In this document: positions 1-10,477 of the stretch, in pieces
Numbering within the stretch: the first letter of the stretch is position 1
Layout: the number at the start of each line of letters is the position of its first letter
Assembly: GCF_018294505.1 (NCBI RefSeq)
Contig: NC_057811.1
Coordinates: forward strand, 21,866,579 to 21,930,578
Source: Triticum aestivum
Taxonomy: Eukaryota > Streptophyta > Magnoliopsida > Poales > Poaceae
DNA length: 64,000 nucleotides
Reading direction: 5' to 3'
The notes under the pieces: generated by a model
Database searches by the model: none
What the model saw: the letters and a program-made list of their open reading frames with translations, nothing else
What the model was told of the DNA's origin: nothing
Program-made: the position numbers and the translations under genes

Positions 1-637
1 AATTGCTCTCTTTTTATTTACCATTTACTTAGCCAACTTATTTTACTACCTGGGGTGTTCTGGAGTTCTGTTTGTAAAACGTATTGTGTTTTCTTTTGTT
101 CTGGAGTGTTGGTACTGATGCATAAAACTACTGCATCCAAAATGGCATGGTGTTAGTATTTTTATTTTTAAAAGAATGCCACTTGCCTTAAGCTCTGAGT
201 AAATCAAAATATGTACTGATGTTATCGACACTTGAATATTAGTATTTTATCGACACTTGAATATGCATTATGATTTAGTGCGCGTTCAACAAATGGTCAA
301 TGGATCAGTATTTTCTGGAAACTTTCTGTTCCATATGAAGTTTTGATTTCAGCTTGATATATTAATAATATTATTACCATGTTTCTTGTAAATATCTATT
401 TGAGAACTTTCCAGCTAAATTGGTGCATATATATTATAGAAGTAAAACACTTGAAAATAGATTCAGCATGGTTCCTGCACTCCCAACTTTTCATTGTTGA
501 CTGCTCGTCAAAAAACAATTATTCATCAGGGGCAGTCACGGTTGTTCGTGACTCCGCAAGAAGATGATCAAGGGTCGGCGGCGCGGCTGCTTCGTCGTCA
601 TCTTAGACGAGCACCGTCCAACACGATTTTCCGCTGC
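1..637. other. AT-rich intergenic DNA, nothing recognised
   Basis: No ORF here resembles a known protein and no terminal repeats were seen. It may include introns or flank of the decayed transcription-factor fragment that follows, but no exon was identified. Confidence 0.5.
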
Positions 638-639
638 CA

Positions 640-790
640 TGTTCCATGGAATGTCACTGCTTTTATCATGGCATCCAACACTTGCAGATGTGACTCAAAA
701 GGGGGTTCTGAAGTTGATGAACTTGGATGGCCTGACAGTCTACCATACCAACAACCATCTCCAAGTACACAAACTTGAAGAATTTCTCAG
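640..790 (+). pseudogene. GARP (MYB-CC/PHR-like) DNA-binding domain fragment
   Basis: One frame reads TQKGVLKLMNLDGLTVYH followed by NNHLQ. This matches the second half of the plant GARP/MYB-CC domain, where the family pattern is TPKGVL..M.V.GLTIYHVKSHLQKYR. Family members are nuclear transcription factors, including phosphate-starvation regulators. A possible splice acceptor (ttgcag, ending at 687) lies just before the conserved part, where GARP genes often have an exon border. The upstream half of the domain and the coiled coil were not found. KSHLQKYR is degraded to NNHLQVHK, which loses conserved positions of the recognition helix. It is therefore read as a gene fragment, not a working regulator. 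Family assignment is fairly secure; the exact member cannot be told. Confidence 0.55.
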
Positions 791-997
791 ATTCATACAC
801 ACCTTCAGTTATAGATACTTGCTTTGTTCTCTAGAATTCATATACATTTTAAGCGGATGAGCTGCCCATATATCCATTAGGAAATGATGGAGGTGACCCT
901 TTTTAAAATGATGTTTCAGGAAAAAATTCCAGTAAAGATCAGGGTGCCAGCAGCGTTTCTATTATGTTTCAGGAGAAATTTGGATTTTTTTTTGGAG

Positions 998-1375
998 AGT
1001 GGTTCTTCTACACCCACTCTCGGTGCACCCACGCAAGAAAACATATCAAAACATTTCGAAAAAATGAAACTTCGTGGAAATGATCATCAACAAATGTTAT
1101 GGGGGCTTGCAAAATTTGGTGGTCAAATAACATTCGAGGAGCTCTCTACAAAAAAGACAAAATCACTGAAAATTAGTCAAAATGTACATGCACTGTTTGA
1201 GCAGATTTTGCAATTTTGTCTTTTTTGTAGAGCGTTTCTCGAATGTTATTTGACCATCAAACTTTGCAAGCCCTCATAACATTTGTTGATGATCATTTCC
1301 ACGAAGTTTCAGATTTTTTCTAAATGTTTTGATATGTTTTCTTGCGTGGGTGCACTGAAAGTGGGTGCAGCCACT
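998..1375. mobile_element. Fold-back MITE with long terminal inverted repeats
   Basis: The left arm (998 to about 1165) and right arm (about 1215 to 1375) are near-complete reverse complements, so the element folds into one long hairpin. Matching blocks include GTGCACCCACGCAAGAAAAC at 1023-1042 and its complement near 1334-1353, and a shared stretch around GATCATCAACAAATGTTATG. A short unique loop near 1170-1210 separates the arms. There is no coding potential; ORFs crossing it are fortuitous. The target duplication is unclear because both flanks are T-rich. Superfamily is unassigned; a Mutator-type MITE is possible. Confidence 0.75.
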
Positions 1376-1945
1376 ACTTTCCCTTTTTTTTGGACAGTTA
1401 TTGCAGCCATCTTTATGAATGAGTATAAAAACAACACTATGAGGTAATGCAAGAATGAGGGTGCCTCTTTCTTCATAATATTCGAACATATGGGCTACTC
1501 AAGGCTTTATGTTGTTTTTCAATCTAAGGCACGTGAAACTTTACTGTCATTATTTTACATACCAATGTCATTGCTTCCTCCAATTTCAATTGATTTTGAT
1601 TTCTTGATTCATGTGTGTATAGGACAAAGAGGAGATAAAAGGAGTACTGGAAATCTTAAAACCAGCCCCCCCCCCCCCCCCCCCCCCCCCACAAAAAAAA
1701 ACCTCTCTGGCTCGAGAAAAAAGAAAAAAATTGGCATGATCTGTTCGATCTACTATAGGTAATTTGGTCTTCTATTGTGCACACACTATATCTTCATGTA
1801 AAAATAATCTAGAGGCTTGTTCTCTGAGGCATATCAAGCATGTTTCTGATGGAGAAGAAAGAAGCAATTCTTCTCTTCAATTCAAACAGTTGCAAGCAAG
1901 ATTTTGAAATAACACTGTGCAGTCTTCCTTTCTTTCTTTCTCATG
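1376..1945. other. Non-coding flank between MITE and Helitron
   Basis: Apart from the C25 tract, this holds only short ORFs without recognisable motifs. It ends in a pyrimidine-rich ctttctttctttct tract immediately before the putative Helitron 5' end. Confidence 0.45.
1666..1690 (+). repeat. C25 homopolymer followed by A-rich tract
   Basis: Twenty-five consecutive C residues are followed by acaaaaaaaaa. The length is prone to replication slippage and sequencing error, so the exact number should not be trusted. Confidence 0.9.
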
Positions 1946-2200
1946 TCTCTACCTACTATTAAAGAGAAGAACACTTCTTCCTCCTGATTTTTTGTACGTT
2001 TGTCTTCCTTTCTTTCGTATGTCAAAAGTGCCTTCATCCGTCAGGTGTGGGACAAGGGGATCGAACTCCTAACCTGGGCTCTGTTACGAGCAACAACTAC
2101 CACCGAGCTAGCATTAGGCTGTGTTCCTAAGTTCTGATTCGTCTGTCTATTAAATAGTCCCCTCTGCTTTCTTAAACCCTAACTGATCAATTTATATACT

Positions 2201-2282
2201 CCCTCCGTCCGGAAATCTTGTCGGAGAAATGGATGTATCTAGACATACTTTAGTTCTAGATACATTCATTTGCCGGAGGGAG
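2201..2282. mobile_element. Stowaway-type MITE (Tc1/mariner)
   Basis: Starts CTCCCTCCGTCCGG and ends CCGGAGGGAG, the canonical Triticeae Stowaway terminal repeat. TA dinucleotides at 2199-2200 and 2283-2284 form the target duplication. The interior has the inverted pair around ATGTATCTAGAC and TTCTAGATACAT. At 82 bp it is shorter than typical family members, so it is probably an internally deleted copy nested in the Helitron. Confidence 0.92.
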
Positions 2283-3129
2283 TATGTCTTTGACTTGAAA
2301 TCAGTAAACCACCTTGAGGTTCAATAAGCAGAGTGTAGTGGGTCCTGTTTAATTACAAATATCATCAGGAGTGAATTACCTCCATTGAGGGCATATATAT
2401 GAACGAGGGACAAGGCAAATGGACGCCGGAACCGCATATACATATGAACAAGGCGGGATTCAGGAAGGAAAAGAGAGGAAGCGAGGCGGGATTGAGTTCT
2501 CTCGCACCATGCGACGGAGGCGAGTGTCTGATGGACGAATGGCACTGCCGAGAGGGAGAGAGACTGCCATGGAGGAGAGTTTGGAGAGCTGCACCGTTGT
2601 GGGGGAAGGCGGAAGCACATACACCGCCTGCCTCGGATCTTCCGACGTTTCTGATGCAAAGCTATAGCCACTAGAGGTAATTGAAATCGTTGGCATGGAA
2701 TATAATGTTAGGTCTGCAAACAAATAAATTAAGTGTTGTATACTGCAATCAAAAAATCTTTGGCGTTCAAACCAATGTGGTTAGTGTTATGCACTGCGGC
2801 AAACAATTTTTGACCTACAGACTAAGTGATTGAAAATTTCTGTGTTATGTTACAAAATTTTACTTACGTTAAGCACTTTCAAATTTTAGTGTTGTGCTAA
2901 CATTTTGTACTTTTGTAATAGACCAGTTTTTGCCTTCTATAATCTGGTCATAATCAAATTATTTTCCTGTGAAAATCTTCAGGCTGGAGAGGTCCTATGC
3001 ATCGCTGCTGCTATTCATGTCACTGGAAAGCTGAAAACTGCCAAGTCTGATTGTTCTCTTTTAGTGTATATATAGCCACCGTGGGAAGGCTAGCAGGACA
3101 AATATATTGCATCATGTGAAGAAGCAAAC
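2283..3129. other. Helitron interior, possible captured DNA, unidentified
   Basis: A GC-richer block at about 2400-2680 has overlapping ORFs of 82-116 codons on both strands. None carries a motif I recognise, and the surroundings are AT-rich. It could be a captured gene fragment, since Helitrons collect these, but the sequence alone does not show which. Confidence 0.35.
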
Positions 3130-3219
3130 AAAGCAGCAACAAGGTTCTAGAAGCCCGGTGTAGATGCAGATGATGGCGATGCTCATGAAGACAATCAGGC
3201 TCAACCATCCTCCATGAAC
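3130..3219 (-). pseudogene. Possible captured exon of an AVT-type amino-acid transporter
   Basis: On the minus strand one frame from 3219 reads VHGGWLSLIVFMSIAIICIY followed by TGLL. This resembles the second membrane segment of plant vacuolar/AVT amino-acid transporters (pattern GGWLSL....(A/V)IIC.YTGLLL..C). The residues after GLL no longer match, and no neighbouring exons were found. The segment is about 27 residues, hydrophobic and transmembrane-like. Its place inside a candidate Helitron fits capture of a gene fragment. The match is short, so a chance hydrophobic frame cannot be excluded. Confidence 0.35.
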
Positions 3220-3722
3220 GTATGCCCAAGAACAAACAAACAATTAATCAAGTGAATGCATCAAAATGTGTACATACAGGTGACAAGTGCTTGAACTACT
3301 AGCTAGCATTGGGCTGTATATATAGATAGAATATTTCTTGCGCGGTTTTATTTATCTTTGTTGTCTGGTCACCCCGTAATATTACAAAATCTCTAAAAAA
3401 TCACGGGTTCATAAAATGTTGGGCTTCAAAACATGTTCCAACTCTAATAACAAAACATAAAAAATGATAGACAAACTATTTCATGCACCACTATACTATT
3501 CCATAGACGAAGGAAGTTAGGCTAGCTTCTTCACATCCACACTTTATGCTCCGAACAACAATAAGAGTGTAATCTTATTACCGATGTTTATCATAACTGC
3601 TATAAGAAAGGCTTTGCTTTTTTTTTTGCCTGTTGCAACGCATGGGCATTTGTACTAGTTAATCCTCATAAATGTTGAAGGAGTCCTTGAAAACTGTCCA
3701 ACGTGCATGCCTCTTTATCTTA

Positions 3723-6622
3723 TGGGGACGCTAGGGATCAGACTACTGATCCCTTGCTACCCATCAGACCAGTGCATGTCCGTTGGATGAGAAGTAGGAT
3801 GACCGTCAGATTTGGTGTAGAAACCCCACGGCTGGTGTCTTGGACTGCTTAATTAAAGGGTGCTTCACATTCATTACAGGATCTTTGCACTAATTGCGTC
3901 TAATTATTTTCCTACTAACTACTCCTGATTTGCTTCCAACAAACAAATATATTTTTATTTTCACGGATGCATTTTTCAAGGAAACATGTTTTTTTAGATT
4001 GTGATGTGCTTCCAACAAACAAATACAAAAAATATATTTTCATAAATGCACTTTTTCATGGCAAGTTTGTATAGAAGCATTACTTTTTATCAACGGAAGC
4101 ACCCTTTCACGTCACAATGGAAACATATTATCCAATCATAGAAGCATTACTTTTTATCAACGGAAGCACCCATTCACGTTGTGATGGAAAAACAATTATC
4201 CAATCATGTGACAGAAATCTTTTTATTTTGTATCCATGGAAGCATTATTTCTACGATACATTGGCATTAGTTGCTTTGGAAACATTATTTGGTGCACCAA
4301 AAATAATATTCACATTTCGTAGAAACGTATGCTTCGCCAAAGGAATCGTCTGGAAACACAAATCAACAATATACACCGCATCAAAATTCATCTGATAGAA
4401 ACAATATACAATTATGTTTACGACAACAACACTAGTTTCACTTGTACATATGTCAGCTTCGATGTATGTTTTCAATTAACTAATCATAGGACAACTCCGC
4501 ACATATCACGAGTTCTTCCTCAACGAGGTAGCCTCTGATAAGAAGTGATGCCAGGTCCGGCACACTCAACACTATTAGCATTGTGTTGGAAACGAAGACG
4601 CGCAACTGAATCAGGTGGGAAAAATATCAGTACATGGACACATAAGAAAGAAACAATGAAGCTAACATCAGTAGTGGCTGAAACAAAAATATTGCAGCAA
4701 GAAGCAAGACACATGTGCAATAATATAACTGAAAGAAGACTCATGGGTATTGGTTAAAGCAGTCAATTTTTTGAACCAATATGTCTAGACATCAATAGAA
4801 GCACACATTGGCAATGCTTGAAGTCGGGATTCACTACCATGGAAAGATTTATAAGAAAAATTTAGAAGTAACTTGTATGTTTTTCATTGAAACATCAATG
4901 AGAAACAATGAAGCATACATTGCTAGTGGTTCAAATAAAAAAATTGGTGCAAGAAGAAAAATGTATGAACAATAATTCTATTAAAAGAAGCAACATTGTC
5001 GTGGTTGTAGCACAAACTAATATTGGTTGAAGCACTTGAGGGGTGATTCAGAAGCACAATTTTGCAGGAACCATGAAGATAAGCTATATACATATGATTC
5101 ATCTTTAATGGAAGCATAGATCATGGAAAATGGAAAAAGATTTTCTAGCCCTGAAGCATGAAAAGAGTGCTCCGGATAAGGAATTATTGAGTAGGATGCA
5201 TTACAGTGTGTTAGAAGCGTATAGATTTGAAATGAGAATGAAACAAGGTAGCCAACAACATGCAGATGCATGTTTCCGCCGACTATACTAGAAATTCAGT
5301 AATAACAGTTTAATCATTTCCAGGAAAAACTATCTATACATGTGTTATACTTTGGAAGCTCCATATATATAAGCATGTAAACGTCTGTCTGAACAATGGA
5401 AACATTTGTAGTATACATTGGAAGCTTCATATATTATTTCATTGCAACTTTATCAGGTGGAGAAAAATCTTGTATGATGGAAGCATCATTAATCTGCTTC
5501 CAAGGATATTTGTTTCCAAGCAAAATTATTTATCATTGAAATGCCGCATCGGTATGAAACAAATTTGAACTAGTGCTTCCAAAGAAACTAGAATGTGCAT
5601 CCAAAAAATAGAAGTTGCTTCCATAAAATAAAACGTGGCATGTAGGCACAGTTCAAACACCACCGGGCTGATGGTCACCATGCTTTGTTTCGAAGTTGGT
5701 CGTGCTTCGTTGCGATTGAAATCGTGCTTCTATTTCCTTACAATGTTGGCCGTGCATGGTAAGCGTGCTTCCTTCTATCACCATGGTTAGCGGCACTAAG
5801 AAGCATTGGCATGGATGGAGCGGCCATGCAACACCGATGAACCATTAGCCCAGATACCTCCTTTACTGCAAAGTAGGACAGCTGAATATCAAATTAAAAC
5901 TAGGTCAACGGAGGACGTGAGGCATCATTACGTGCAACCGGCCGAGCATCCCGTCCCTGTCTGGAAGGGATGGCACTCCAGGTGAAGGGAGCATTATCCT
6001 GTCAGCTTGGTGATTGCCCGATGCCTATCCATCTTCATCACGGCCACCTACTAATCAAGCACATATGAATCAACTCTTTGTGACGCACTGACGCTCACCA
6101 TGCCAAAGGGATCGGCCATCGAACTTCTCGCTCACGGTTGCTGGTGCCCGCTCTCGTCGGCCTTGGCGGATCACGGTCGTGGTGCCGTGGAGAATTAGCA
6201 CCTCAGCAGATCACGCCCATGATTGTCATGCAAAATTAGCACCTCGGTAAATCGATGAACAGACGATGTGGTGGGGAGGTGTAGGGGAAGAGGACTGACC
6301 GGTGAGGTGTCTGTGCTGCACAACGACGACGGGCGATGGAGGCGGGTGCCTGCGAGGCGGGGGTAGAAGGGGATCTAGGCGAGGCGACCATGGGCCTGTG
6401 CGTGCTGTTGCGGCAAATGGAATCGGGAGGCATGTGGGACGAGAGATTTGGGAGAGGTTAGATGGGGGGTTTGCGGGACATTAATTCCCGGATGACGGGA
6501 TTTTCTTGTTAATTTTTATAAATATGAAGAACACCTCGTGAGCGTCGGATTCAAATTGAATCGACGGCAGTCGACTAGTCTAACCCCGGTGTCCTATCAG
6601 ACTATAGATAGGAAGGGTTTCC
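3723..6622. mobile_element. Candidate Mutator-like DNA element, non-autonomous
   Basis: Flanked by the 10-bp direct repeat CTTTATCTTA at 3713-3722 and 6623-6632, a length close to the 9-bp Mutator target duplication. Near the ends an approximate inverted match exists: GGACGCTAGGGATCAGACTA from 3726, and GGACACCGGGGTTAGACTAG on the minus strand from 6594. The interior is rich in a degenerate GGAAGCAT/GAAGCAC motif on the plus strand from about 4070 to 5490, then in its complement GCTTCC/GTGCTTC from about 5495 to 5780. Such mirrored subterminal repeats are typical of TIR transposons. There is no transposase ORF; small ORFs at 4117-4757 and 6302-6484 are not recognisable. Confidence 0.42.
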
Positions 6623-7049
6623 CTTTATCTTACCCTTTCCATGGGATACACTACAGCAAAATCTCTCTCGCCAAGAAGCCGACTCCTTTGCCCAGCGAGG
6701 AGCCCTTTAATGTCGCTCCTCCTCCTGTCACATCCCCAGTTTCCATGCGGCCACACCGTACTAAACTTCCACTTCCACGCAACAATCCCATCTAATGAAA
6801 CGATGCAACCAGCCTGTCCCCGTTTTGGCCAAATTTGGTGTTTTGATTTTTTTGCAAAGTTCAGCCAGATCTGACCCCAGTTTTAAAAATTTCAGGATTT
6901 GACCCTGGTTTACAAAAATTCAGGATCTGACCCCCTTTTCCTACCGCCAAGGTGGTTGGCGGTGGGGTTGATGATGTACTGCCAGGCCTCCCGGCGGTAG
7001 GTTAACGACAGCAGCAGTCATCTAATTTTTTTGCTGTAACGTGTCCTAA
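6623..7049. other. Flank with degenerate 'gaccc..ttcaggat' and 'ccgcc' repeats
   Basis: Around 6870-6935 the phrase 'ttcaggatttgaccc/ttcaggatctgaccc' occurs twice in tandem. Around 6941-7000 and 7050-7070 inverted pairs of ACCGCCA and TGGCGGT occur. These flank the plant-mobile-domain pseudogene and may be terminal parts of the transposon that carried it. No gene is seen. Confidence 0.4.
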
Positions 7050-7760
7050 CGGCCATACCGCCAAAGATTGGTAAGCAACCATGAAAGTGGTTACAAAACA
7101 ATTGGTAAGCTCGTTGGTATACCTGGTAAACTGTCAGGTTGTCCAGCTCGTTGGTGAAGACCTTGTACAACGCACTGGCCTTGCCCGTGTAGATCTTCAC
7201 CTTGTCCCAAGCGTACGGTCGGGTATTGTCGCCTTCTTCGCCATACTCTGTCCATGGACGCCGGACATCTTTCTCAGGATGGCCCACCAGCAACCACTCC
7301 CACATCCAAATAAAGGGGGCCCAGAAAAATCCACACAGGTCGGACATCTCTTCCATCCTCTGCGTTGCACCGTCCAGCTACAAACACCAATTGATGATCA
7401 GATAACACAGTTTAAAGCAGCATACATACGTCCCTGAATGAATATTGAGCTATTTCTCTTACCGAACGGTATAGGTACGCAAGTCCAGCAGACCTCCAGT
7501 TGTACCTGGCATCCCAGTTAGTCAGGAAGTCGAGATACATTCATAGGGTAGTATCCCCCAAGCAGAAGATACGACAAGTAGGCCCTCACGTACTGCTCCA
7601 CGTTCCGTGCATCGGCATCTTCCGGGCATATGCACCGGTTGTTCTGGATCCAGATGGTTGGTACACCGATTGTTCGGTTGTCCTTCATGGGAGGGCAGTC
7701 GCCGATGAGGAAGATAACCCGCTCCCGCCAGTTGTTCCTCTCCTCTCGCCCAGATTCATC
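7050..7760 (-). pseudogene. Plant mobile domain (PMD/MAIN-like) fragment
   Basis: On the minus strand this resembles the aminotransferase-like plant mobile domain found in MAIN/MAIL proteins and 'phosphatase 7 long form' transposon proteins. From 7760 downward it shows NNWRERV..LIGDCPP, then NRTIGVPTIWI, then CPEDADARNVEQYVRAYL. After a frameshift near 7535 it continues NWDARYNWRSAGLAYLYRS. A likely 85-bp intron (minus-strand GT at 7462-7461, AG at 7379-7378) separates this from the last exon, with WEWLLVGHPEKDVRRPW, YAWDKVKIYTG and YKVFTNELDNLT. Start and C-terminus are missing. Frameshift and truncation make it non-functional. The domain order matches the family, so the assignment is good even though identity was judged by eye. 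Confidence 0.65.
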
Positions 7761-8150
7761 GATGGAGTATGGTCATGCGCATTTAGATTCATCGATGGAC
7801 CACATGAGAAGACATCGAAGATCAACACACAGTCCTACTGGCCATTGTTAATTCATCTTCCTCACTCGGAGATGTACGCAAGCCCCCACAAACGCATTTA
7901 GATACATTGTCGTCTGTCTAAGGAATATGGTCATTGCAGTGTAGCCACATCTTGTGGATCCGCTGTTTCTTGTCAACAATTTACCCCACAATTCAAGACA
8001 GTATTTGAGGCAGGGAAAGGCATCTTTGGCTCTTTGCACCCAACGGTAATAATGGTATAATTGCATACTTATATCCCAAGATGAAAGTGCAAAACTCACC
8101 GCGCCTCAGCGAACGATTTCCTGCGTAATTTTTCCTGTTAATATTCAGTC
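7761..8150. other. Unassigned spacer next to LINE 3' end
   Basis: May contain further upstream remnant of the PMD pseudogene, but nothing aligns convincingly. The minus-strand 83-codon ORF at 7848-8099 has no recognisable motif. Confidence 0.4.
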
Positions 8151-8177
8151 TTTTTTTTGCGATCAAATCAGAGAGCT

Positions 8178-8720
8178 TTATTCAACAAAAGAGTTCCTAG
8201 GGCAGTCAGCCAACAGGCATGATACCAGGAAACTCGGGGTTTTGTCGAGCCCACTTTCGGTCACGTTCAGAGTGCAGGCATGCTTAGCACAAGGATGTGC
8301 CGGTAAGTTAGCCGACCTATTTACATGCTGAATCATAAATACAGAAAAATGAAAGACTAGCTCTCCTATTTCTTCAAAGATAGGTGTTACCAACTCCAGA
8401 CAGTTCACTTCCATTATCACATGTAACAGGCCCCGTAAAGTAGCAAATCGGGCTCCTTCTCGCATTGCCAAAGCTTCAACAATGAGTGGGTATGAGATGC
8501 CCACGAACGGTTTGCACCAGGCCCCCAAGAGTGCAGTGGAGGAGCCTGCATCTCCACCTGCACCCCCCTTCCATCTGCAAAATTCAGTGCCCCATCCGTA
8601 TTTATCTTGATCACCCCTTGTTCTGGTGGTCTCCAACCATGTCCTCGAAGAACTATGGGTGCATTGCGCGGCAACTCAAGTAGGGCTAGGGCCTCCTTAG
8701 TAGCTCGAAGAGCCGCTGTC
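8178..8720 (-). pseudogene. LINE RNase H-like (RVT_3) domain, frameshifted
   Basis: The conserved opening WRPPEQGVIKINTDGAL appears in the ORF ending at 8417, where INTDGA carries the first catalytic Asp of plant LINE RNase H. The remaining part (PLIVEALAMREG.RFA, then LELVTPIFEEIGEL, then VNRSANLPAH) lies in another frame in the ORF 8178-8636. At least one frameshift near 8530-8580 therefore separates them. In an active LINE this domain helps remove the RNA template. Here it cannot be made as one chain. Confidence 0.75.
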
Positions 8721-9017
8721 GGGACCCTACCTTCTTCTCCATGTTTGAAACGGTTGCGAGAGTGCCAAATCGTCCACATGATGGTGATGATCTTTGCTCG
8801 ATCATCTTCTGCAAACCGATTATCACATAAGATATCCCGAGACCAAGAGTCCGGGTGAAGAGGAGGTAGTCTGATGCCAAACCAAGCAAACTCTTCTCCC
8901 CAGAAGCGTTGTGCATGAGAGAAGTGAATAAGCACATGCATGGGATCTTCCTCCACGGCCAAGCAAACATTGCATCTATCAATGACCACGATATGACGGT
9001 GTTTGAGTGTGCACTCA

Positions 9018-9806
9018 TCAGGGGATCCGTCGAAGTACACACCACCAAAACACACGAACCTTTGAGATAATTTTGAGTTTCCACAGAGCACTACACAACT
9101 GTTTTTCATCTCTTGAAGCACCGGTATCCACCCCTTCTCCTAGAGCAAGACGCTCGTTCTGAGTCATTAGAGGACGGTACGCCGATTTAACAGTATAGTT
9201 ACCTGAAGTCTCAAAGGCCCAAGCAAAAAGATCATCACCACCCCCACGCCTGATTGGTATGTTAAGGATTGCTTCCGCGTCCGGGGCAATGAAATTTGAT
9301 CGAACTAGCTCCTGTCGCCACAACCAGTTCTCCGCATCAATGAGATTCGACACCAGTTGGATAGTGGTATTCGGAGGTTTCATCATAGGGGACATAGAGA
9401 TTGTTCCCGGAATCCATTTATCTGTCCAAGCATCAATGGAAGTCCTATTTCCCACTCTTTTAATCAAGCCCACCTTCAGAGCTTCTCTGCTAGCTATGAT
9501 CGCCCTCCAAGTTGTACAAGCAGACTTAGGAACTGTTGCATGCATAAAATCCGTGTCAGGGAAGTAGCAGCCCTTTAACACCCTTGCATAGAGCGAATTC
9601 GAATTGGTTAAAAACCTCCATCCGTGTTTGCCAAGTAGCTCAAGGTTAAACTGGTGAGGTTCTCGAAAACCCATGCCTCCCTTGCATTTCAGTGTCGCAA
9701 GATTCTTCCACGACACCCAATGCATTCCATTCTTGTCAAGAGAGCTACTCCGGAAATATTTAGCCATTGGAGAAGTAAGACTCTTACAAACTTTTTTAGA
9801 GAGCAA
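9018..9806 (-). pseudogene. LINE RT C-terminal region with zf-RVT domain
   Basis: 262 codons with typical plant LINE sequence: HWVSWKNLATLKCKGGMGFR, FNLELLGKHGWRFL, and W.DKWIPG followed by a zf-RVT-like region (FAWAFETSGNYTVKSAYRPL, then ALWKLKIISKVRVFWW). It continues in a shifted frame into 8417-9121, with CNVCLAVEEDPMHVLIHFSHAQRFW, where C..C and H..H residues form the zinc-binding part. The region joins RT to RNase H in this LINE class. The ends of this ORF are stop/frameshift damage, not natural termini. Confidence 0.8.
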
Positions 9807-9879
9807 AAAGGACTCATCGAGTATGTGGGAATAGCTTGAACCACTGACTTTAATAAAATTTCCTGTCCGGCAGAAGCCA

Positions 9880-10472
9880 ACAGCTTCTCAGACCATCCCT
9901 ACATCTTGCTCCGTGCCCTCTCCCCGATGTGATCAAAAGTGCCACTGGTAATACGACCAACAGTTGTTGGCAGCCCCAAGTATCATTCACTGAACGCCTC
10001 CACTGGAATGTTTAGAGTTGCTTTCAGCTGCTGCCTCAAATGTGCCGGTGTGTTCGAGCTGAAATATACAGAGCTTTTGTCGCGATTGACACACTGCCCA
10101 GAAGCATCACCGTAGATTCTAAGGATCTCATTCAGTCTTACAACACTCTGATTTGTTGCACTGATGAAGATCAAGCTATCATCTGCAAACAGTAAATGTG
10201 AAACCCAGGGTGACCTGTAACTGACTCGAATTCCTCTATCAATGTGCCCGCCAAAATGAGCCTTTAGCATAGAAGAGAGGCCTTCTGCACATATAAAAAA
10301 AGATATGAAGAAACTGGATCTCCTTGCCTAAATCCACGCCAAGGTGTGAAAAAGGCTGAAGCTCTCCCTTAACACGAATAGAGAACCTTACTAAAGTTAC
10401 ACACTTCATAATCAACCGAGCAAAGATCATGCTGAAACCTAGTCTTGTTAGAATGGCCTCAAGGAAATGCCA
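9880..10472 (-). pseudogene. LINE reverse transcriptase, C-terminal half of palm
   Basis: Carries the catalytic motif FADDSL (residues of the ORF 9983-10270), preceded by GIRVSYRSPWVSHLLFADD and followed by GQCVNRDKSSVYFS, the usual LINE motif order. The upstream piece 10239-10430 holds the RVKGELQPFSHLGVDLGKEI block, where the family normally reads N/G.......P.RGLRQGDP. The key RGLRQGDP stretch is changed, and a frameshift separates the pieces. The N-terminal half of RT lies about 51 kb away at 61548-62046. Confidence 0.8.
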
Positions 10473-10477
10473 CTCAA
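10473..10477 (+). repeat. Target-site duplication CTCAA, left copy (element 1)
   Basis: CTCAA precedes the TG start of the element 1 LTR. The same five bases follow its CA end at 61543-61547. Five bases is the normal duplication length for LTR retrotransposon integrase. Confidence 0.95.

Larger units (their letters stand above)
1946..3658 (+). mobile_element. Candidate non-autonomous Helitron
   Basis: The left end reads TCTCTACCTACTATTAA, close to the plant Helitron 5' consensus TCTMTAYTAMYHNW with one extra base. The right end reads CTGTTGCAACGCATGGGC and, after an 8-base gap, CTAG followed by T. This fits the 3' consensus YCGTNRYAAHGCACGKRYAHNNNNCTAG if two CpG sites have decayed to TpG. 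About 1.7 kb long with no Rep/helicase coding, so it would depend on another element. It contains a Stowaway MITE at 2201-2282 and a possible captured transporter exon at 3130-3219. A weakness is that the base before the 5' end is G, not the expected A. Confidence 0.55.
8151..10477 (-). mobile_element. LINE, 3' portion (continues at 61543)
   Basis: Minus-strand non-LTR retrotransposon. Its 3' end is at about 8151, where ATAAAGCTCTCTGATTTGAT is followed by a short A tail (T8 on the plus strand). Going 5' it holds an RNase H-like region, the zf-RVT linker and the palm of reverse transcriptase. At 10473-10477 the RT coding sequence is cut by element 1 and resumes at 61543, with CTCAA duplicated. 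Codons on both sides are in the same phase, so one intact RT frame existed at insertion. Several later stops and frameshifts split it into separate ORFs. Confidence 0.9.

Noticed and set aside
2041..2115. tRNA or tRNA-derived SINE (GGGATCGAACTCCTAACC resembles a B box)
   Set aside because: No A box at the right distance and no cloverleaf could be drawn; probably chance or a distant relic.
3723..6622. Terminal inverted repeats proving a Mutator element
   Set aside because: Only a loose ~20-base inverted match near, not at, the ends. It is kept as a candidate, not a firm call.
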